Positions 7,920-17,645 of a DNA stretch of 64,000 nucleotides are shown here, in pieces. Origin of the DNA: Streptomyces cellulosae (GTDB taxonomy: Bacteria > Actinomycetota > Actinomycetes > Streptomycetales > Streptomycetaceae); NCBI RefSeq assembly GCF_000721105.1, contig NZ_JOEV01000038.1, forward strand, positions 1-64,000, in the 5' to 3' direction. The notes beneath the pieces are model-generated. The model saw only the letters and a list, made by a program, of their open reading frames with translations, was not told the origin of the DNA and searched no databases. Every line of letters begins with the position of its first letter. Within the stretch, counting starts at the first letter, position 1. The position numbers were made by a program, and so were the translations under genes.

Positions 7920-9002
7920 TCAGCCGATCTGGGCGCCGAAGGCCGAGAGGGCCTCGGTGACCGGCTGGAAGAAGGTCTCACCACCCGAGGTGCAGTCGCC
8001 GCTGCCGCCGGAGGTGAGGCCGATCGCGTTGCTGCCGGAGAAGAGCGCGCCGCCGCTGTCGCCGGGCTCGGCGCAGACGTCGGTCTGGATCAGGCCATTG
8101 ACGATGTCGCCGTTGCCGTAGTTCACGGTGGCGTCCAGACCGGTGACCGTGCCGCTGTGCACCTGGGTGGTGGAGCCGCTGCGGGTGACCTTCATGCCGA
8201 CGGTGGCCTCGGCCGCTCCCGTGATCTTCTGGGTGGAGCCGTCGTAGAGGTTCACCTCGCTCGGGTGGGCCACGCCGGCGGTGCACTTGACCAGGCCGTA
8301 GTCGTTGTCCGGGAAGCTCGACTGCGCGTTCGTGCCGATCGCGTCGCCGCTGGAGTCCGACCAGGTGGAGATGGCCTCCGTGCAGTGCCCGGCCGTGATG
8401 AAGTACGGCTCGCCGCCCTTGACCACGTTGAAGCCGAGCGAGCAGCGTCCGCCGCTTCCGGTGATGGCGTCGCCGCCCGCGACGAGGGGCTTGAACTCCC
8501 CCTTCGAGCGCTGGAGTTCGGTGGTGGCACCGAGTCCGCCGACGACCTTGGTCAGCTTCGCCCACTCGGCGTCGGAGACCGTACGGTCGGCGGTGACGAC
8601 CACCTTGTTGGTGGTCGGGTCGGTCACCCAGGCGGTGCCGGGGATGGTGGCGTCCTTCTTGAGGGCGCTGCGGGCGCTCTTCAGCTCGGCGAGGGAGTTC
8701 TCGACGAGTCTGGCCTTGGCGCCGGCCGCCTCGACGGCCTTCGCCGCGGCCTCGTCGACCACGTTGACCACGAGACTTCTGGTCTTCGCGTCGTAGAACG
8801 TTCCCGCCGCGTCGGCGCCGAGGTCCTGACCGAGCGTCGAGGCGAGCTTTCCGGCCGCCAGGGCCGAGAGGGTCGCGGACGCCGGGGACTTCGCCGGCTC
8901 ACTCGCGTTCGCAGTCTGGAAGGTGGCTCCCGCGGCGACCAGTGCGGCGATGCCCGCACCTGCCACGGCGACCCGCCGCCCGGGTATGCGTCGGTGCTTC
9001 AA
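7920..9002 (-). CDS. secreted chymotrypsin-like serine protease precursor (streptogrisin family, S1E)
   Basis: This 360-residue preproprotease has a signal peptide at residues 1-33 (RR, hydrophobic stretch, ANA), a propeptide at about 34-174, and a mature domain starting near VAGGDAITG. The catalytic triad is H206 (TAGHC), D234 (NDYG) and S316 (GDSGG), and cysteines pair as in streptogrisins. The propeptide contains the conserved IPGTAWV segment. TTG at 9002 was chosen because AGGAGGA lies 6 nt upstream and the signal peptide follows at once. The longer propeptide fits the SGPC/SGPD-like group better than SGPA/SGPB. It is exported and matures by self-cleavage. A second, shorter paralogue lies 0.8 kb away. 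Confidence 0.9.
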   Translation of the reverse strand: MKHRRIPGRRVAVAGAGIAALVAAGATFQTANASEPAKSPASATLSALAAGKLASTLGQDLGADAAGTFYDAKTRSLVVNVVDEAAAKAVEAAGAKARLVENSLAELKSARSALKKDATIPGTAWVTDPTTNKVVVTADRTVSDAEWAKLTKVVGGLGATTELQRSKGEFKPLVAGGDAITGSGGRCSLGFNVVKGGEPYFITAGHCTEAISTWSDSSGDAIGTNAQSSFPDNDYGLVKCTAGVAHPSEVNLYDGSTQKITGAAEATVGMKVTRSGSTTQVHSGTVTGLDATVNYGNGDIVNGLIQTDVCAEPGDSGGALFSGSNAIGLTSGGSGDCTSGGETFFQPVTEALSAFGAQIG

Positions 9003-9233
9003 CTCGCGTCCTCCTGTGGGGGGTCGGTCCGGTGGGTGTGGGGACCTCAGTGGACCGGAAGGCTGGTTGACGAGCGCCCACTCTTCCGAACCCCACAGGG
9101 GGCGCACAAGGTCGACTTCAGGACGCGCGTAGAACGCGGTTGCACGCCCCCCAATTTTTGACAGTCCACGGTCACCCGAGGCCATTCGCAGAGCAAACAC
9201 TACGCGCGAGTAATTCCGCTCAGCCCGTGAGGA

Positions 9234-9719
9234 CTAGTCCTGTCTTGAAACCGACCCTTCCGGGTGTGGCTCCAAGCGAGGTGTGAGCGGCGGAAGTTGC
9301 TCCTGCACCGGTTGCTGTGCCGATTGCGGCACCGACGGGTACAGCGGCTGCTGCGCCGGAGCGGGCATCTGCGACACCGGCTGCGGCACCGGAGCCGCCA
9401 TCTGCGGTCCCTGCTGCTGCGCCTTCTCCAGGAACCGCAGCAGCTCCACCGGGAACGGCAGCACCAGCGTCGAGTTCTTCTCCGCGGCCACCGCCACCAC
9501 CGTCTGCAGCAGCCGCAGTTGCAGCGCGGCCGGCTGCTCGGACATCTCCCCGGCGACCTCGGCGAGCTTCTTCGACGCCTGGAGTTCGGCGTCGGCGTTG
9601 ATGACCCGGGCCCGCCGCTCCCGGTCGGCCTCCGCCTGACGAGCCATGGACCTCTTCATGGCCTCCGGCAACGAGACGTCCTTGATCTCGACGCGGTCGA
9701 CGGTGACGCCCCACTCCAC
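9234..9719 (-). pseudogene. truncated slipin/stomatin (SPFH) gene, 3' part only
   Basis: The 161-residue frame carries the end of the SPFH domain (EWGVTVDRVEIKDVSLPEA), the helical region rich in A, E and R (KRSMARQAEADRERRARVI), a coiled-coil tail, and a Pro/Gln-rich C-terminus. Full slipins have about 150 more residues upstream, including a membrane hairpin and most of the SPFH fold. Here the homology starts only a few bases from the terminator of the neighbouring protease gene, and no signal or start region is present. I infer a deletion or rearrangement that fused the 3' end of a slipin gene behind the protease. Confidence 0.8.
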
Positions 9720-9727
9720 GGCCGGGC

Positions 9728-9760
9728 GAGCCCCCGCACGACAGTTGCGTGCGGGGGCTC
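9728..9760 (-). terminator. hairpin terminator after the streptogrisin gene
   Basis: GAGCCCCCGCACG (9728-9740) pairs with CGTGCGGGGGCTC (9748-9760) around a 7-nt loop. It starts 32 bp after the protease stop, at the breakpoint of the slipin fragment. Confidence 0.7.
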
Positions 9761-9791
9761 TTCTGCTGCTGCCGCAGGTCGGGTCGAGCGA

Positions 9792-10700
9792 CTAGAAGAC
9801 GCTGACGCCGTAGGCGTTGAGGGCCTCCACGACCGGCTGGAAGAAGGTCGTGCCGCCGGAGGAGCAGTTGCCGCTGCCCCCGGAGGTCAGACCGTAGGCG
9901 ACACCGTTGGTGCCGTAGAGGGAACCGCCGGAGTCGCCGGGCTCGGCGCAGACCGTGGTCTGGATCATGCCGTAGACGACGTCGCCGCCACCGTAGTTGA
10001 CGGTCGCGTTGAGGGCGGTGACCCGGCCGCTGTGGATACCGGTGGTCGAACCGTCACGGGTGACGGTGGTACCCACGCTCGGGGTGCCGGCGCTGGTGAT
10101 GTCCGTGTTGCCGGCCGTGCCCGACTTGGCGACCGACGAGTTCGTGTAGCGCACGATGCCGTAGTCGTTCGTCGGGAAGCTGGAGCCCGACGTGGTGCCG
10201 AGCGTGGTGCTGTGGGAGGAGTTCGACCACCACGTGCCCGCGCCGTCGGTGCAGTGACCGGCGGTCAGGAAGTAGTAGTTGCCCGCGCTGTCACGGACGT
10301 TGAAGCCGAGGGAGCAGCGCCAGCTACTCGCATAGATGGCGTCGCCGCCCGCGATGTACTTCTGGAACTTGCCGTTGGTGCGCTTGATCGTCAGCGCGTC
10401 GGCGTTCGAGCCCGCCTGCTGCTTGATCTTGGCGATCTCGGCCTGGGAGACCGTGCTGTCGGCGGTGACGACCACACGGCCGCTCTTGCTGTCGACGGCC
10501 CAGGCGGTTCCCGGGATGTCGGCCTTGAGCACCGAGTTGCTCACGCTCTTGAGCTCGGAGGCGCTGAAGGCGGTGGGGGTGTCGGACGCGTTCGCGTTGG
10601 GGACCGCGATCGCGGCGGCGGCCACGAGGCCGGTGGTGACGGCGGTCAGCCGGATCCGTCTCGAAATGCCGCTGCGAGGGGTGGTGCGCTTGATCCTCAC
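9792..10700 (-). CDS. streptogrisin B-like secreted serine protease precursor
   Basis: This 302-residue preproprotease resembles Streptomyces griseus protease B along its whole length, including the MRIKRT start, the ADIPGTAW propeptide motif and the [13 protein letters not shown] maturation site near residue 116. Signal peptide residues are about 1-38. The catalytic triad is H149 (TAGHC), D179 (NDYG) and S257 (GDSGG), and the protein ends AYGVSVF. GTG at 10700 has GGAGGAAC upstream. It acts outside the cell on proteins and needs its propeptide to fold. It shares signature segments with the neighbouring 360-residue protease, so the pair probably arose by duplication. Confidence 0.92.
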   Translation of the reverse strand: MRIKRTTPRSGISRRIRLTAVTTGLVAAAAIAVPNANASDTPTAFSASELKSVSNSVLKADIPGTAWAVDSKSGRVVVTADSTVSQAEIAKIKQQAGSNADALTIKRTNGKFQKYIAGGDAIYASSWRCSLGFNVRDSAGNYYFLTAGHCTDGAGTWWSNSSHSTTLGTTSGSSFPTNDYGIVRYTNSSVAKSGTAGNTDITSAGTPSVGTTVTRDGSTTGIHSGRVTALNATVNYGGGDVVYGMIQTTVCAEPGDSGGSLYGTNGVAYGLTSGGSGNCSSGGTTFFQPVVEALNAYGVSVF

Positions 10701-10867
10701 TTTTTCGTTCCTCCACACGGGAAGTCGGGGGCCCTCGTGGGGTGTGGGCCCGTGAGGCGCAGCCAGGAGCGCCGGTCGCCCGGATTCCGGATACGCCGTG
10801 CCCCTGACAAGCGCTGTGGGGAGTATTCGGCCGAACGGACGGTCGGCGCAAGGGTGCCTTTCGGCCG

Positions 10868-11713
10868 TCAGCCTTTGAACGATCTTTGCGATCCCGTGGG
10901 CAACGCCTCTCGGATCAGGTTCCGCTCCCCCGCCTCGACCGCGACGGCCAGGGTGTTCCCGGGCGGCGGGAAAGGGCAGACGAAGTGGTCGGCGAACGCG
11001 CACGGCGGCAGCAGCGCGCGGTTGAAGTCGACCGTCGTACGGCCCTCGGCGTCCGGCGCGGCGGGCCGCAGGAACCGGAACCGGTAGCTGCTGTCCCCGC
11101 TCGTGGCATCGCCGAGAACCGCCCACAGCGAGCCGTCGCCCTGGACCGTCACCTGGAGGGTCAACTCCCGCCCGGCCAGCCGGAACGCCAGCTCCCCGCC
11201 GAGGCCCAGGCCACGCGCCCGTCCGTCCGCGTTCTCGACGCGTACGGTGCGCTCCTCGTCGTACGGCGTGAAGCGCCCCGGCACCGACCAGCGCGGATCG
11301 TAGGGTGTGGCCTCGATGCCCCGGAACGCCTCGCGCGCCGGGGAGGCGGGATCGAAGTCGCGTACGCCCCACACGCCCTCGCGCACCAGTACGACCAACC
11401 GGCGCCGACCGTACCCGACCCGGGCGGCGGCCACAGGTCCGGCATCGGCCGTGAGCCGCACCTCGCCGCTGAAGGGCTGTCCGTCCACGCTCAGCCCGTC
11501 CGCCTCCTCGGCGACCGTCAGCCGGACCGCGTCGCCGTCGACGGTCCATGTCCCCGGGGTGTCCGGAAGTCGACCGTCCGGATAGTCCTCCAGCCAGTAG
11601 GTGCCGGCGAGCGCGAGGGGGCCGTAGGGCGCCGACACGGTCTGGGTGCGGTGCTCGTGCCACTGCTTCCATGCGTCGGATGCCTCGGATGCGTCGGATG
11701 CATCGGCGGTCAT
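10868..11713 (-). CDS. DUF1684 domain protein
   Basis: This 281-residue protein shows the DUF1684 hallmark near the C-terminus: [20 protein letters not shown], then PPPGNTL and AVEAGE. No signal peptide or membrane segment is visible, so it is cytoplasmic. The biochemical function of the family is unknown. The N-terminus (residues 4-14) has a short Asp-Ala-Ser/Glu repeat encoded by a GATGCSTCG DNA repeat at about 11681-11709. It lies 22 bp after a flavin monooxygenase gene on the same strand and is likely the last gene of the uptake and monooxygenase operon. By context it may handle a product of that pathway; this is inference. Confidence 0.85.
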   Translation of the reverse strand: MTADASDASEASDAWKQWHEHRTQTVSAPYGPLALAGTYWLEDYPDGRLPDTPGTWTVDGDAVRLTVAEEADGLSVDGQPFSGEVRLTADAGPVAAARVGYGRRRLVVLVREGVWGVRDFDPASPAREAFRGIEATPYDPRWSVPGRFTPYDEERTVRVENADGRARGLGLGGELAFRLAGRELTLQVTVQGDGSLWAVLGDATSGDSSYRFRFLRPAAPDAEGRTTVDFNRALLPPCAFADHFVCPFPPPGNTLAVAVEAGERNLIREALPTGSQRSFKG

Positions 11714-11735
11714 GTGATCGACCTTTCCATTCCGG

Positions 11736-13037
11736 TCACTGCTTCCCCTCCGGGCCGGACAGCCCGAGGTGGGAGCGCAGGGTGGTGCCCTCGTATTCCG
11801 TGCGGAAGGCGCCGCGCTCCTGGAGCAGCGGCACCACCCGGTCCACGAACTCGTCGAGACCGCCCGGGGTGAGGTGCGGGACGAGGATGAAGCCGTCGGC
11901 GGCGTCCCGGCGTACGAACGTCTCGAGTTCGATGGCGACCGCCTCCGGCGTCCCGACGAAGGACTGCCGGGCGCTCGCCTCGATCACCGTCTGGCGGATG
12001 GACAGCCCCTTCTCCTTCGACAACGCCCGCCACTTCTCGGCGATCGCCACGTTGTCCCCGTGCCGGGTCCGCCCCTGGGTGAGCGACGAGTCCGGCACCG
12101 GGTCGGTCTCGGGCAGCGGTCCGTCCGGATCGTACGAGGACAGGTCGACGCCCCAGATCTGCTCCAGCGTGAGAATCGCGTTCTGCGGGGAGACCTGCTG
12201 CCGTCGGATCCCGGCGGCCTTCTCCTGCGCCTCGGCGGCGGTGTCGCCGAGGACGACGGTGACTCCGGGCATGATCTTCAGCTGGTCGGGGCCGCGACCG
12301 TACTTCTCCAGCCGCTTCTTCACGTCGGCGTAGAAGGCACGTCCGGCTTCCAGGGTGCCGTGCCGGGTGAAGATCACGTCGGCGGTGGCCGCGGCGAACT
12401 CCCGCCCCTCCTCCGAGTCTCCCGCCTGGATCACGACCGGGTGCCCCTGCGGCGAGCGCGGCAGGGTGAACTCGCCCGCGATGTCGAAGTGCCGGCCGCG
12501 GTGTGCGAAGGGCCGGGGGACGCCGTCCGGTGTCCAGGAGTCCCACAACTGCCGTGCCACGGCGACGAATTCGGCGGCCCGGGTGTACCGGTCGGCCCGG
12601 TCGAGGTATCCGCCGCGCCGGAAGTTCTCGCCGGTGAAGGCGTCGGAGGAGGTCACCACGTTCCAGGCCGCCCGGCCGCCGCTGAGGTGGTCCAGGGTGG
12701 CGAGCCTGCGGGCGAGTTCGAACGGCTCGTTGAAGGTGGCGTTGACCGTGGCGGCGAGGCCGACGCGGTCGGTGACGGCGGCGAGCGCGTTGAGCACGGT
12801 CAGCGACTCGGGCCGGCCGACCACGTCGAGGTCGTGGATACGGCCCTTGTGTTCGCGCAGCCGCAGCCCTTCGGCGAGGAAGAAGAAGTCGAACAGGCCG
12901 CGTTCGGCGGTGCGGGCCAGGTGCTCGAAGGAGGAGAACTCGATCTGCGACTTCGAGCGCGGATCGGTCCACACCGTCGTGTTGTTGACGCCGGGGAAGT
13001 GCGCGGCGAGGTGGATCTCCTTACGGCGTACGGTCAT
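11736..13037 (-). CDS. NtaA/SnaA/DszA-family FMN-dependent monooxygenase
   Basis: This 433-residue TIM-barrel flavin monooxygenase belongs to the bacterial luciferase-like group that includes nitrilotriacetate monooxygenase NtaA, SnaA and DszA. It carries the family segments LAAHFPGVN (residues 10-18), AATVNATFNEPF, GGRAAWNVVTS and GHPVVIQAGDS. Members use FMNH2 from a separate reductase to oxidise C-N or C-S bonds. It overlaps the upstream LLM monooxygenase gene by 4 bp (ATGA), and its 3' neighbour is DUF1684. Together with the amino-acid-type transporter genes upstream it suggests oxidative breakdown of an imported compound, perhaps an organosulfur one. The true substrate cannot be read from sequence. 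Confidence 0.88.
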   Translation of the reverse strand: MTVRRKEIHLAAHFPGVNNTTVWTDPRSKSQIEFSSFEHLARTAERGLFDFFFLAEGLRLREHKGRIHDLDVVGRPESLTVLNALAAVTDRVGLAATVNATFNEPFELARRLATLDHLSGGRAAWNVVTSSDAFTGENFRRGGYLDRADRYTRAAEFVAVARQLWDSWTPDGVPRPFAHRGRHFDIAGEFTLPRSPQGHPVVIQAGDSEEGREFAAATADVIFTRHGTLEAGRAFYADVKKRLEKYGRGPDQLKIMPGVTVVLGDTAAEAQEKAAGIRRQQVSPQNAILTLEQIWGVDLSSYDPDGPLPETDPVPDSSLTQGRTRHGDNVAIAEKWRALSKEKGLSIRQTVIEASARQSFVGTPEAVAIELETFVRRDAADGFILVPHLTPGGLDEFVDRVVPLLQERGAFRTEYEGTTLRSHLGLSGPEGKQ

Positions 13038-14161
13038 GACGCTCCCCCGGTCACGGCGTGTGCCACGGCGTACTGGTTGGCGGGCCGGGCCAGGCCCAGG
13101 TGCTCGCGGAGTGTGCTGCCCGGGTAGAAGGTGCGGAACAGGCCCCGGTGCTGCAGCAGCGCCACCGTGCCGTTGACGAGCCGCTCCAGGTCACGGCGGG
13201 GCTCGGCGGGGGTGAGGTGGAAGCCGTCGACGGTGCCGTCCGTGTACCAGCCGGCGATCAGCTCGGCGAGGTCGACCGGGCCGCCCCGGTACAGCGGACC
13301 CTGCGCGGTGGGCCGGGGGCCGCCTCCGCCGTGGCCCGGTTCGGCCGCGTGCTCCCCGTCGCCGAGGTCGACGACGAGGCTCGCGAGGACACACAGGTCG
13401 CCGGGGTCGCGGCCGAACTCCCGGGCCGACTCCCGTACCTGGTCCCGTACGGCGGTGGCGTGCGCGGCGCTCACGGCCCGCACGAGCACCACGTCGGCGT
13501 ACTCGGCCGCCGTCTGCCGGGCGGTGCCCTCCGTCGCGTCGACCACGCGGACCGGGTGGCCCTGGGGCGGCCGGGGCACGATCGAGGGGCCCTTGACCGA
13601 GAAGGCGGAACCGGTGAAGTCGACGTGGTGCAGTTTGTCCCGGTCGATGAAGCGGCCGGTCGCCGCGTCCCGTATCTCGGCGTCGTCCTCCCAGCTGTCC
13701 CACAACTTCGCGGCCACCTCGGCGACTTCACCGGCCTCCTGCCACAGCGCGTCGGCGGGCCAGGGGGATCCCCCCGCACGCGCGAAGTCGGGTGTGCGGG
13801 AAGGCCGGCGGCCGAAGAGGCGGGCCTCGCTCTCGGTGGCCGACACGTCGATCCGCCAGCCGGCCCGGCCGCGGCTGACCCAGTCGAGGGTGGCGACGGC
13901 GGCCTGGACGTGGAAGGGCTCGGTGTGAGTGGTGGTGACGGTGGGCACCAGCCCGATCCGACTGGTGGCCGGCGCCACCCTGGACAGGACGGCGAGCGCG
14001 TCGGGCCCCGGTCGGGCGAAGGTGTCGTCCAGGGTCACGAAGTCGAGGCCGCCGCGCTCGGCGAGCCGGACCAGTTCGACGTAGGAGTCGGCGTCGTGGA
14101 CGGCTCGCTGGTCGACGGCGGCGGCCAGGTGCAGCAGGCCCCGGCCGTGCGATGAGGTCAT
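13034..14161 (-). CDS. LLM class flavin-dependent monooxygenase
   Basis: This 375-residue luciferase-like oxidoreductase begins GLLHLAAAVDQ and carries LVPTVTTTHTEPFHVQAA and GRAGWRIDVSATES, the same fold as the next gene but divergent from it. An insertion rich in Gly and Pro (about residues 278-288) breaks the C-terminal half. ATG at 14161 follows AAGGG. It overlaps the NtaA-like gene by 4 bp, and the two may act on related substrates or as one complex. It is 32 bp after the ATPase gene in the same operon. Confidence 0.85.
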   Translation of the reverse strand: MTSSHGRGLLHLAAAVDQRAVHDADSYVELVRLAERGGLDFVTLDDTFARPGPDALAVLSRVAPATSRIGLVPTVTTTHTEPFHVQAAVATLDWVSRGRAGWRIDVSATESEARLFGRRPSRTPDFARAGGSPWPADALWQEAGEVAEVAAKLWDSWEDDAEIRDAATGRFIDRDKLHHVDFTGSAFSVKGPSIVPRPPQGHPVRVVDATEGTARQTAAEYADVVLVRAVSAAHATAVRDQVRESAREFGRDPGDLCVLASLVVDLGDGEHAAEPGHGGGGPRPTAQGPLYRGGPVDLAELIAGWYTDGTVDGFHLTPAEPRRDLERLVNGTVALLQHRGLFRTFYPGSTLREHLGLARPANQYAVAHAVTGGAS

Positions 14162-14193
14162 GTGGGAAACCCTTCTGCGGCGAGCGGCGGGGC

Positions 14194-14955
14194 TCACAGC
14201 ACTTTGGAGAGGAACGCGCGAGTACGGTCGTGCGCCGGCCGGTCCAGGACGTCGGCGGGCGGGCCCTGCTCGACGATCCGCCCGTCGTCCATGAACACCA
14301 CCGTGTCGGCGACCTCGCGGGCGAAGCCGATCTCGTGGGTGACGACGATCATCGTGGTGCCCTGGTGGGCCAGGTCCTTGATGACGTCGAGGACTTCGCC
14401 GACCAGTTCGGGGTCGAGCGCGGAGGTCGGTTCGTCGAAGAGCAGCAGGCGGGGCTCCAGCGCGAGCGCCCGGGCGATGGCGACCCGCTGCTGCTGTCCC
14501 CCGGAGAGCTGCTTCGGGTAGGCGTCGGCCTTGTCGGAGAGGCCGACCCGGTCGAGCAGCCGGCGCGCGGTCTCGACGGCCTCCTTGCGGGGCCGCTTCA
14601 GCGCGGACACCGGCGCCTCGATGATGTTGTCCAGCACGGTCAGGTGCGGGAAGAGGTTGAAGTTCTGGAAGACGAAGCCGATGCGCGTGCGCTGCCGCAG
14701 CACCTCGCGCTCGGGCAGCTCGTACAGCCTGTCGCCCAAGCGGCGGTAGCCGACCAGCGTCCCGTCCACGCTGATCGCGCCCCGGTCCACCTTCTCCAGG
14801 TGGTTGATGGTGCGCAGCAACGTGGACTTGCCGGAGCCGGAGGGGCCCAGGATGACGGTGACCTCGCCGGCGCGCACGGCGAGGTCGATGCCCTTGAGCA
14901 CGTCCAGCGGGCCGAAGCTCTTGTGGACGGACCTGATGTCGACCATGACGGTCAT
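14194..14955 (-). CDS. polar amino acid-type ABC transporter ATP-binding protein
   Basis: This 253-residue ABC ATPase has Walker [10 protein letters not shown] (37-45), signature LSGGQQQR (150-157), Walker B LLLFDEP (170-176) and switch His in VTHE (H207). The sequence is of the HisP/GlnQ type that drives uptake of polar amino acids or cystine. ATG at 14955 has AAGGAA upstream; an alternative ATG is 3 codons in. It lies between the FAD/NAD(P)-binding protein and the monooxygenases, and pairs with the permease at 16788 and the divergent binding protein at 18070. Confidence 0.93.
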   Translation of the reverse strand: MTVMVDIRSVHKSFGPLDVLKGIDLAVRAGEVTVILGPSGSGKSTLLRTINHLEKVDRGAISVDGTLVGYRRLGDRLYELPEREVLRQRTRIGFVFQNFNLFPHLTVLDNIIEAPVSALKRPRKEAVETARRLLDRVGLSDKADAYPKQLSGGQQQRVAIARALALEPRLLLFDEPTSALDPELVGEVLDVIKDLAHQGTTMIVVTHEIGFAREVADTVVFMDDGRIVEQGPPADVLDRPAHDRTRAFLSKVL

Positions 14956-14964
14956 CGCGGATTC

Positions 14965-15010
14965 CTTGCCGTAGGACGTACTTGCGTAGACGTACTTGCC
15001 GTAGGACGTG
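14965..15010. repeat. short direct repeat in the ATPase leader
   Basis: CTTGCCGTAGGACGT occurs at 14965-14979 and again at 14995-15009, with ACGTACTTGC repeated between them. It fills most of the 69-bp gap between the FAD protein stop and the ATPase start. It may be a local slippage product or a protein-binding array. Confidence 0.5.
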
Positions 15011-15024
15011 CGGGAGCAGGCGGG

Positions 15025-16791
15025 TCAGGCCGCCGCACGGCCGGTGAGCTCGCGCAGGAACAGCAGCGTGGCCCGGGCCGTCGCGTCGTTCTGACGGAAC
15101 GCGGGCCCGCCGGTGCGCGGGCGGGTGAACGCGCCGGGGGTACGGGCGTCGGTGTACGGGCCGAGTGCGAAGCGCCGGGGATGCGGACGGCCGGCCCGGT
15201 CGAGGATCCGTCCGTCGGCGGGGTCCACGCGGAGCAGCCCCTCGGGTGTCTCGGCCGCCCCGTCGGCGTGCAACGCGCGCAGCAGCGGGTCGCGGGCACG
15301 GCCGACCGTCGGCTCCGGCAGCCGCGCCTCGACCAGCGCACGGGCCTCGACGGAGAACCCCGGCACAGTGGGGCTCGACGCCCGGAACACCCCGTCCTCG
15401 GCGGTGACGGTCAGGTCGGCGCCGAGGAACTTCAGGACGCCCGCACGGGACAGGGCGAGCATCTGCCGCAGCCGGGGTCCGGGCGGTCCGGAGGCCAGAT
15501 AGCTGAAGAAGCCGTGCCACCAGGGGCCGATGTCCCCGAGCCGGACCAACTGGCCGTAGACGGACAGCAGTCCGAGGAAGACCGCCAGGTCGGGACTGTA
15601 CGCGGGATCATGACTGCGGCTCAGGTCACGCTCGACATAGCCGCGCAACCCCTCCTGGAACTCGTCGGAGGAGCCGTATCGAACCCCCTCCAGCGGGCGG
15701 TCCAGCACGGCGAGGTCGAGCCGGTCTGCGGGGTCGGGGACGGCGGACGCGACGAGGGCCGCCCGCCCGGCCGGGTCGTCCGTGGCCGCGTACTTCTCCT
15801 CGAAGACGCTCCAGTCGACGGCCGTCCGCTCGGGATGGACCGTGAACAGCCGGTGGTAGTGCGCGAAGCCCAGCTCCTTCTCCACGAGCGGCCACACGTC
15901 CCGCCGGAAGTCGAAGCCCTCCGGCCGGGCGAGCAGCGCCTCGACCTCGGCGGGCCCGAGGAACCGGGGCAGCGGCGGCCGGTCACCGGTCCAGTCGTAG
16001 CCGATCTTCGAGTGGTACGGCACTCCGCGCCGCGAACCGACGTACAGCACCGGCTCCCGTCCCGAGGGCACATACGTGTCCCCCTCGTAGCGTCCGCCCC
16101 GGCCCTCGGTGAGCAGCACCATCAGGTCGACGAAGGCGAGGCCGAAGCCGCGGACGAGGACGGGTTCGCCGGGCGCGAGCGGAGAAAGGTCGCTGTCGGC
16201 GGTGAAGTCGGGCGGGAGGTGGACGAGCCCGTGCGCACGGGCGTAGACGGCCAACTCGTCCTGGTCAGGGTCGAGTTCGGCGTCGAGGTGGCCGAGGGCG
16301 AGCACCACGAGGTCGGCCGGGAGCGGACGCGGCCGGCCTTCCAGCCACACCTGCTGGCGGCCCTCGCGGGGTCCGGACACCCGCAGGGCGCGGCGCGGGT
16401 GGTGGTGGACCGTGACGGACGGGGGCAGGGCGGCGACGGCCCGCTCGTGGAACCAGCGCAGGTACGCGCCCTGGAGCTGCCGGTCCGCGAAGGTGCGGCC
16501 GTCGATGCCCGCCCACTCGTGCAGCGTGGGGCCCTCGGCGACGGGACCGTGCATGGTGACCGTCTCGTCGGTGAACATCGTGACGTCCTCGGCGTGCGAG
16601 TTCATCCACAGCAGCGGCGACTGGGCCGCGCGCCAGATGCGTCCGGCGCCCGGCGGATGCGGGTCGACGAGATGAAGGTCGAGGCCCGAAGCGGCGTACA
16701 GCTCGGGCGCGTTGGCGGCGATCCGCTCGATCAGACCGGTCCCCCGCGGCCCGGCCCCGACGATCACGACGGAGGGCCTGTGCGCACTCAT
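15025..16791 (-). CDS. FAD/NAD(P)-binding protein
   Basis: This 588-residue protein has an N-terminal Rossmann motif VVIVGAGPRGTGL (residues 8-20) and then MNSHAEDVTMFTDE, characteristic of the FAD/NAD(P)-binding family (PF13454 type). Further conserved blocks are LVVLALGHLDAE and VRGFGLAFVDLM. No membrane segment is seen. The gene overlaps the permease stop (ATGA), which places it firmly in the transporter operon. A plausible role is an oxygenase or reductase acting on the imported substrate, or supply of reduced flavin to the monooxygenases. The family has few characterised members, so this is inference. Confidence 0.82.
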   Translation of the reverse strand: MSAHRPSVVIVGAGPRGTGLIERIAANAPELYAASGLDLHLVDPHPPGAGRIWRAAQSPLLWMNSHAEDVTMFTDETVTMHGPVAEGPTLHEWAGIDGRTFADRQLQGAYLRWFHERAVAALPPSVTVHHHPRRALRVSGPREGRQQVWLEGRPRPLPADLVVLALGHLDAELDPDQDELAVYARAHGLVHLPPDFTADSDLSPLAPGEPVLVRGFGLAFVDLMVLLTEGRGGRYEGDTYVPSGREPVLYVGSRRGVPYHSKIGYDWTGDRPPLPRFLGPAEVEALLARPEGFDFRRDVWPLVEKELGFAHYHRLFTVHPERTAVDWSVFEEKYAATDDPAGRAALVASAVPDPADRLDLAVLDRPLEGVRYGSSDEFQEGLRGYVERDLSRSHDPAYSPDLAVFLGLLSVYGQLVRLGDIGPWWHGFFSYLASGPPGPRLRQMLALSRAGVLKFLGADLTVTAEDGVFRASSPTVPGFSVEARALVEARLPEPTVGRARDPLLRALHADGAAETPEGLLRVDPADGRILDRAGRPHPRRFALGPYTDARTPGAFTRPRTGGPAFRQNDATARATLLFLRELTGRAAA

Positions 16792-17645
16792 CGGGCACGC
16801 TCCGAGCCGCGCGCGTAGTGCTTCTCGACGTAGTACTGGCCGAGGCTGAGCACCGAGGTGACGACGGTGTACCAGACGGTGGCCACCATCAGCAGCGGGA
16901 TGACCTGGTAGGTGCGGTGGTACACCAACTGCACCGAGTACAGCAGGTCCTGGACGGCGATGACGCTGACGATGGAGGTGCCCTTGAGGGTGCCGATCAG
17001 CATGTTCCCGGCCGGCGGCACGATGGACCGCATCGCCTGCGGGAGCACGATCCGCCGCCAGCGCCGCCACCGGCTCAGCCCGAGCGCCTGGGCGGCCTCG
17101 ATCTGCCCGCGGTCCACGGAGAGGATGCCGCCGCGCACGACCTCGGCGGCGTACGCGGCCTCGTGCAGGGTCAGCCCGATGATCGCGACGGTGACCGGAC
17201 CGAGCAGGTCGACCGTCTTCACGCCGAGGATCTGCGGGTACAGCGCCCCGATGTTGAACCACAGCAGCAGCTGCACCAGGATCGGGATCGACCGGAACAG
17301 CCAGACGTAGCCCCAACTGACGCTTCTCAGCACCGGGTTGGCGGACAGCCGGGCCGCGGCGAGCAACGTGCCCAGCACGAAGCCGAGCACCATGACGACC
17401 GCGGTGAGCCAGAGGGTGAGCCACAGACCGCGCAGCACGGCGTCGGAGGTGAAGTAGTCGGCGACGACGTCCCACTGGAACGCCTCGTTGCGCAGTACGG
17501 AGGTGACGGCGAGGGCGAGCAGGGCCAGTACGGCGACGGCGGCCGTCCACTGGCCGAGGCGGCGCTGCGGGACGATCGTCAGGGAGTCAGCGTGCTCCGG
17601 TATGTCCGGGGCGGCGGGGGCTTGGGCAAGGGTGTCGGAGGACAT
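16788..17645 (-). CDS. amino acid ABC transporter permease
   Basis: This 285-residue inner-membrane permease of the HisM/GlnP type has a cytoplasmic N-terminal tail, then about five membrane segments (35-52, 72-100, 112-136, 150-165, 225-260 roughly). The EAA loop HEAAYAAEVVRGGIL begins at residue 161 and docks the ATPase. Only one permease gene is present, so a homodimer is expected. ATG at 17645 was chosen because GGAG lies 7 nt upstream; a further in-frame ATG at 17663 has no clear binding site. It heads the minus-strand operon and is divergent from the binding protein gene. Confidence 0.9.
   Translation of the reverse strand: MSSDTLAQAPAAPDIPEHADSLTIVPQRRLGQWTAAVAVLALLALAVTSVLRNEAFQWDVVADYFTSDAVLRGLWLTLWLTAVVMVLGFVLGTLLAAARLSANPVLRSVSWGYVWLFRSIPILVQLLLWFNIGALYPQILGVKTVDLLGPVTVAIIGLTLHEAAYAAEVVRGGILSVDRGQIEAAQALGLSRWRRWRRIVLPQAMRSIVPPAGNMLIGTLKGTSIVSVIAVQDLLYSVQLVYHRTYQVIPLLMVATVWYTVVTSVLSLGQYYVEKHYARGSERAR

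Noticed and set aside
14152..16818. 888-residue plus-strand open frame
   Set aside because: It runs antisense through the ATPase and FAD protein genes, has no known motif and shows mirror codon bias.
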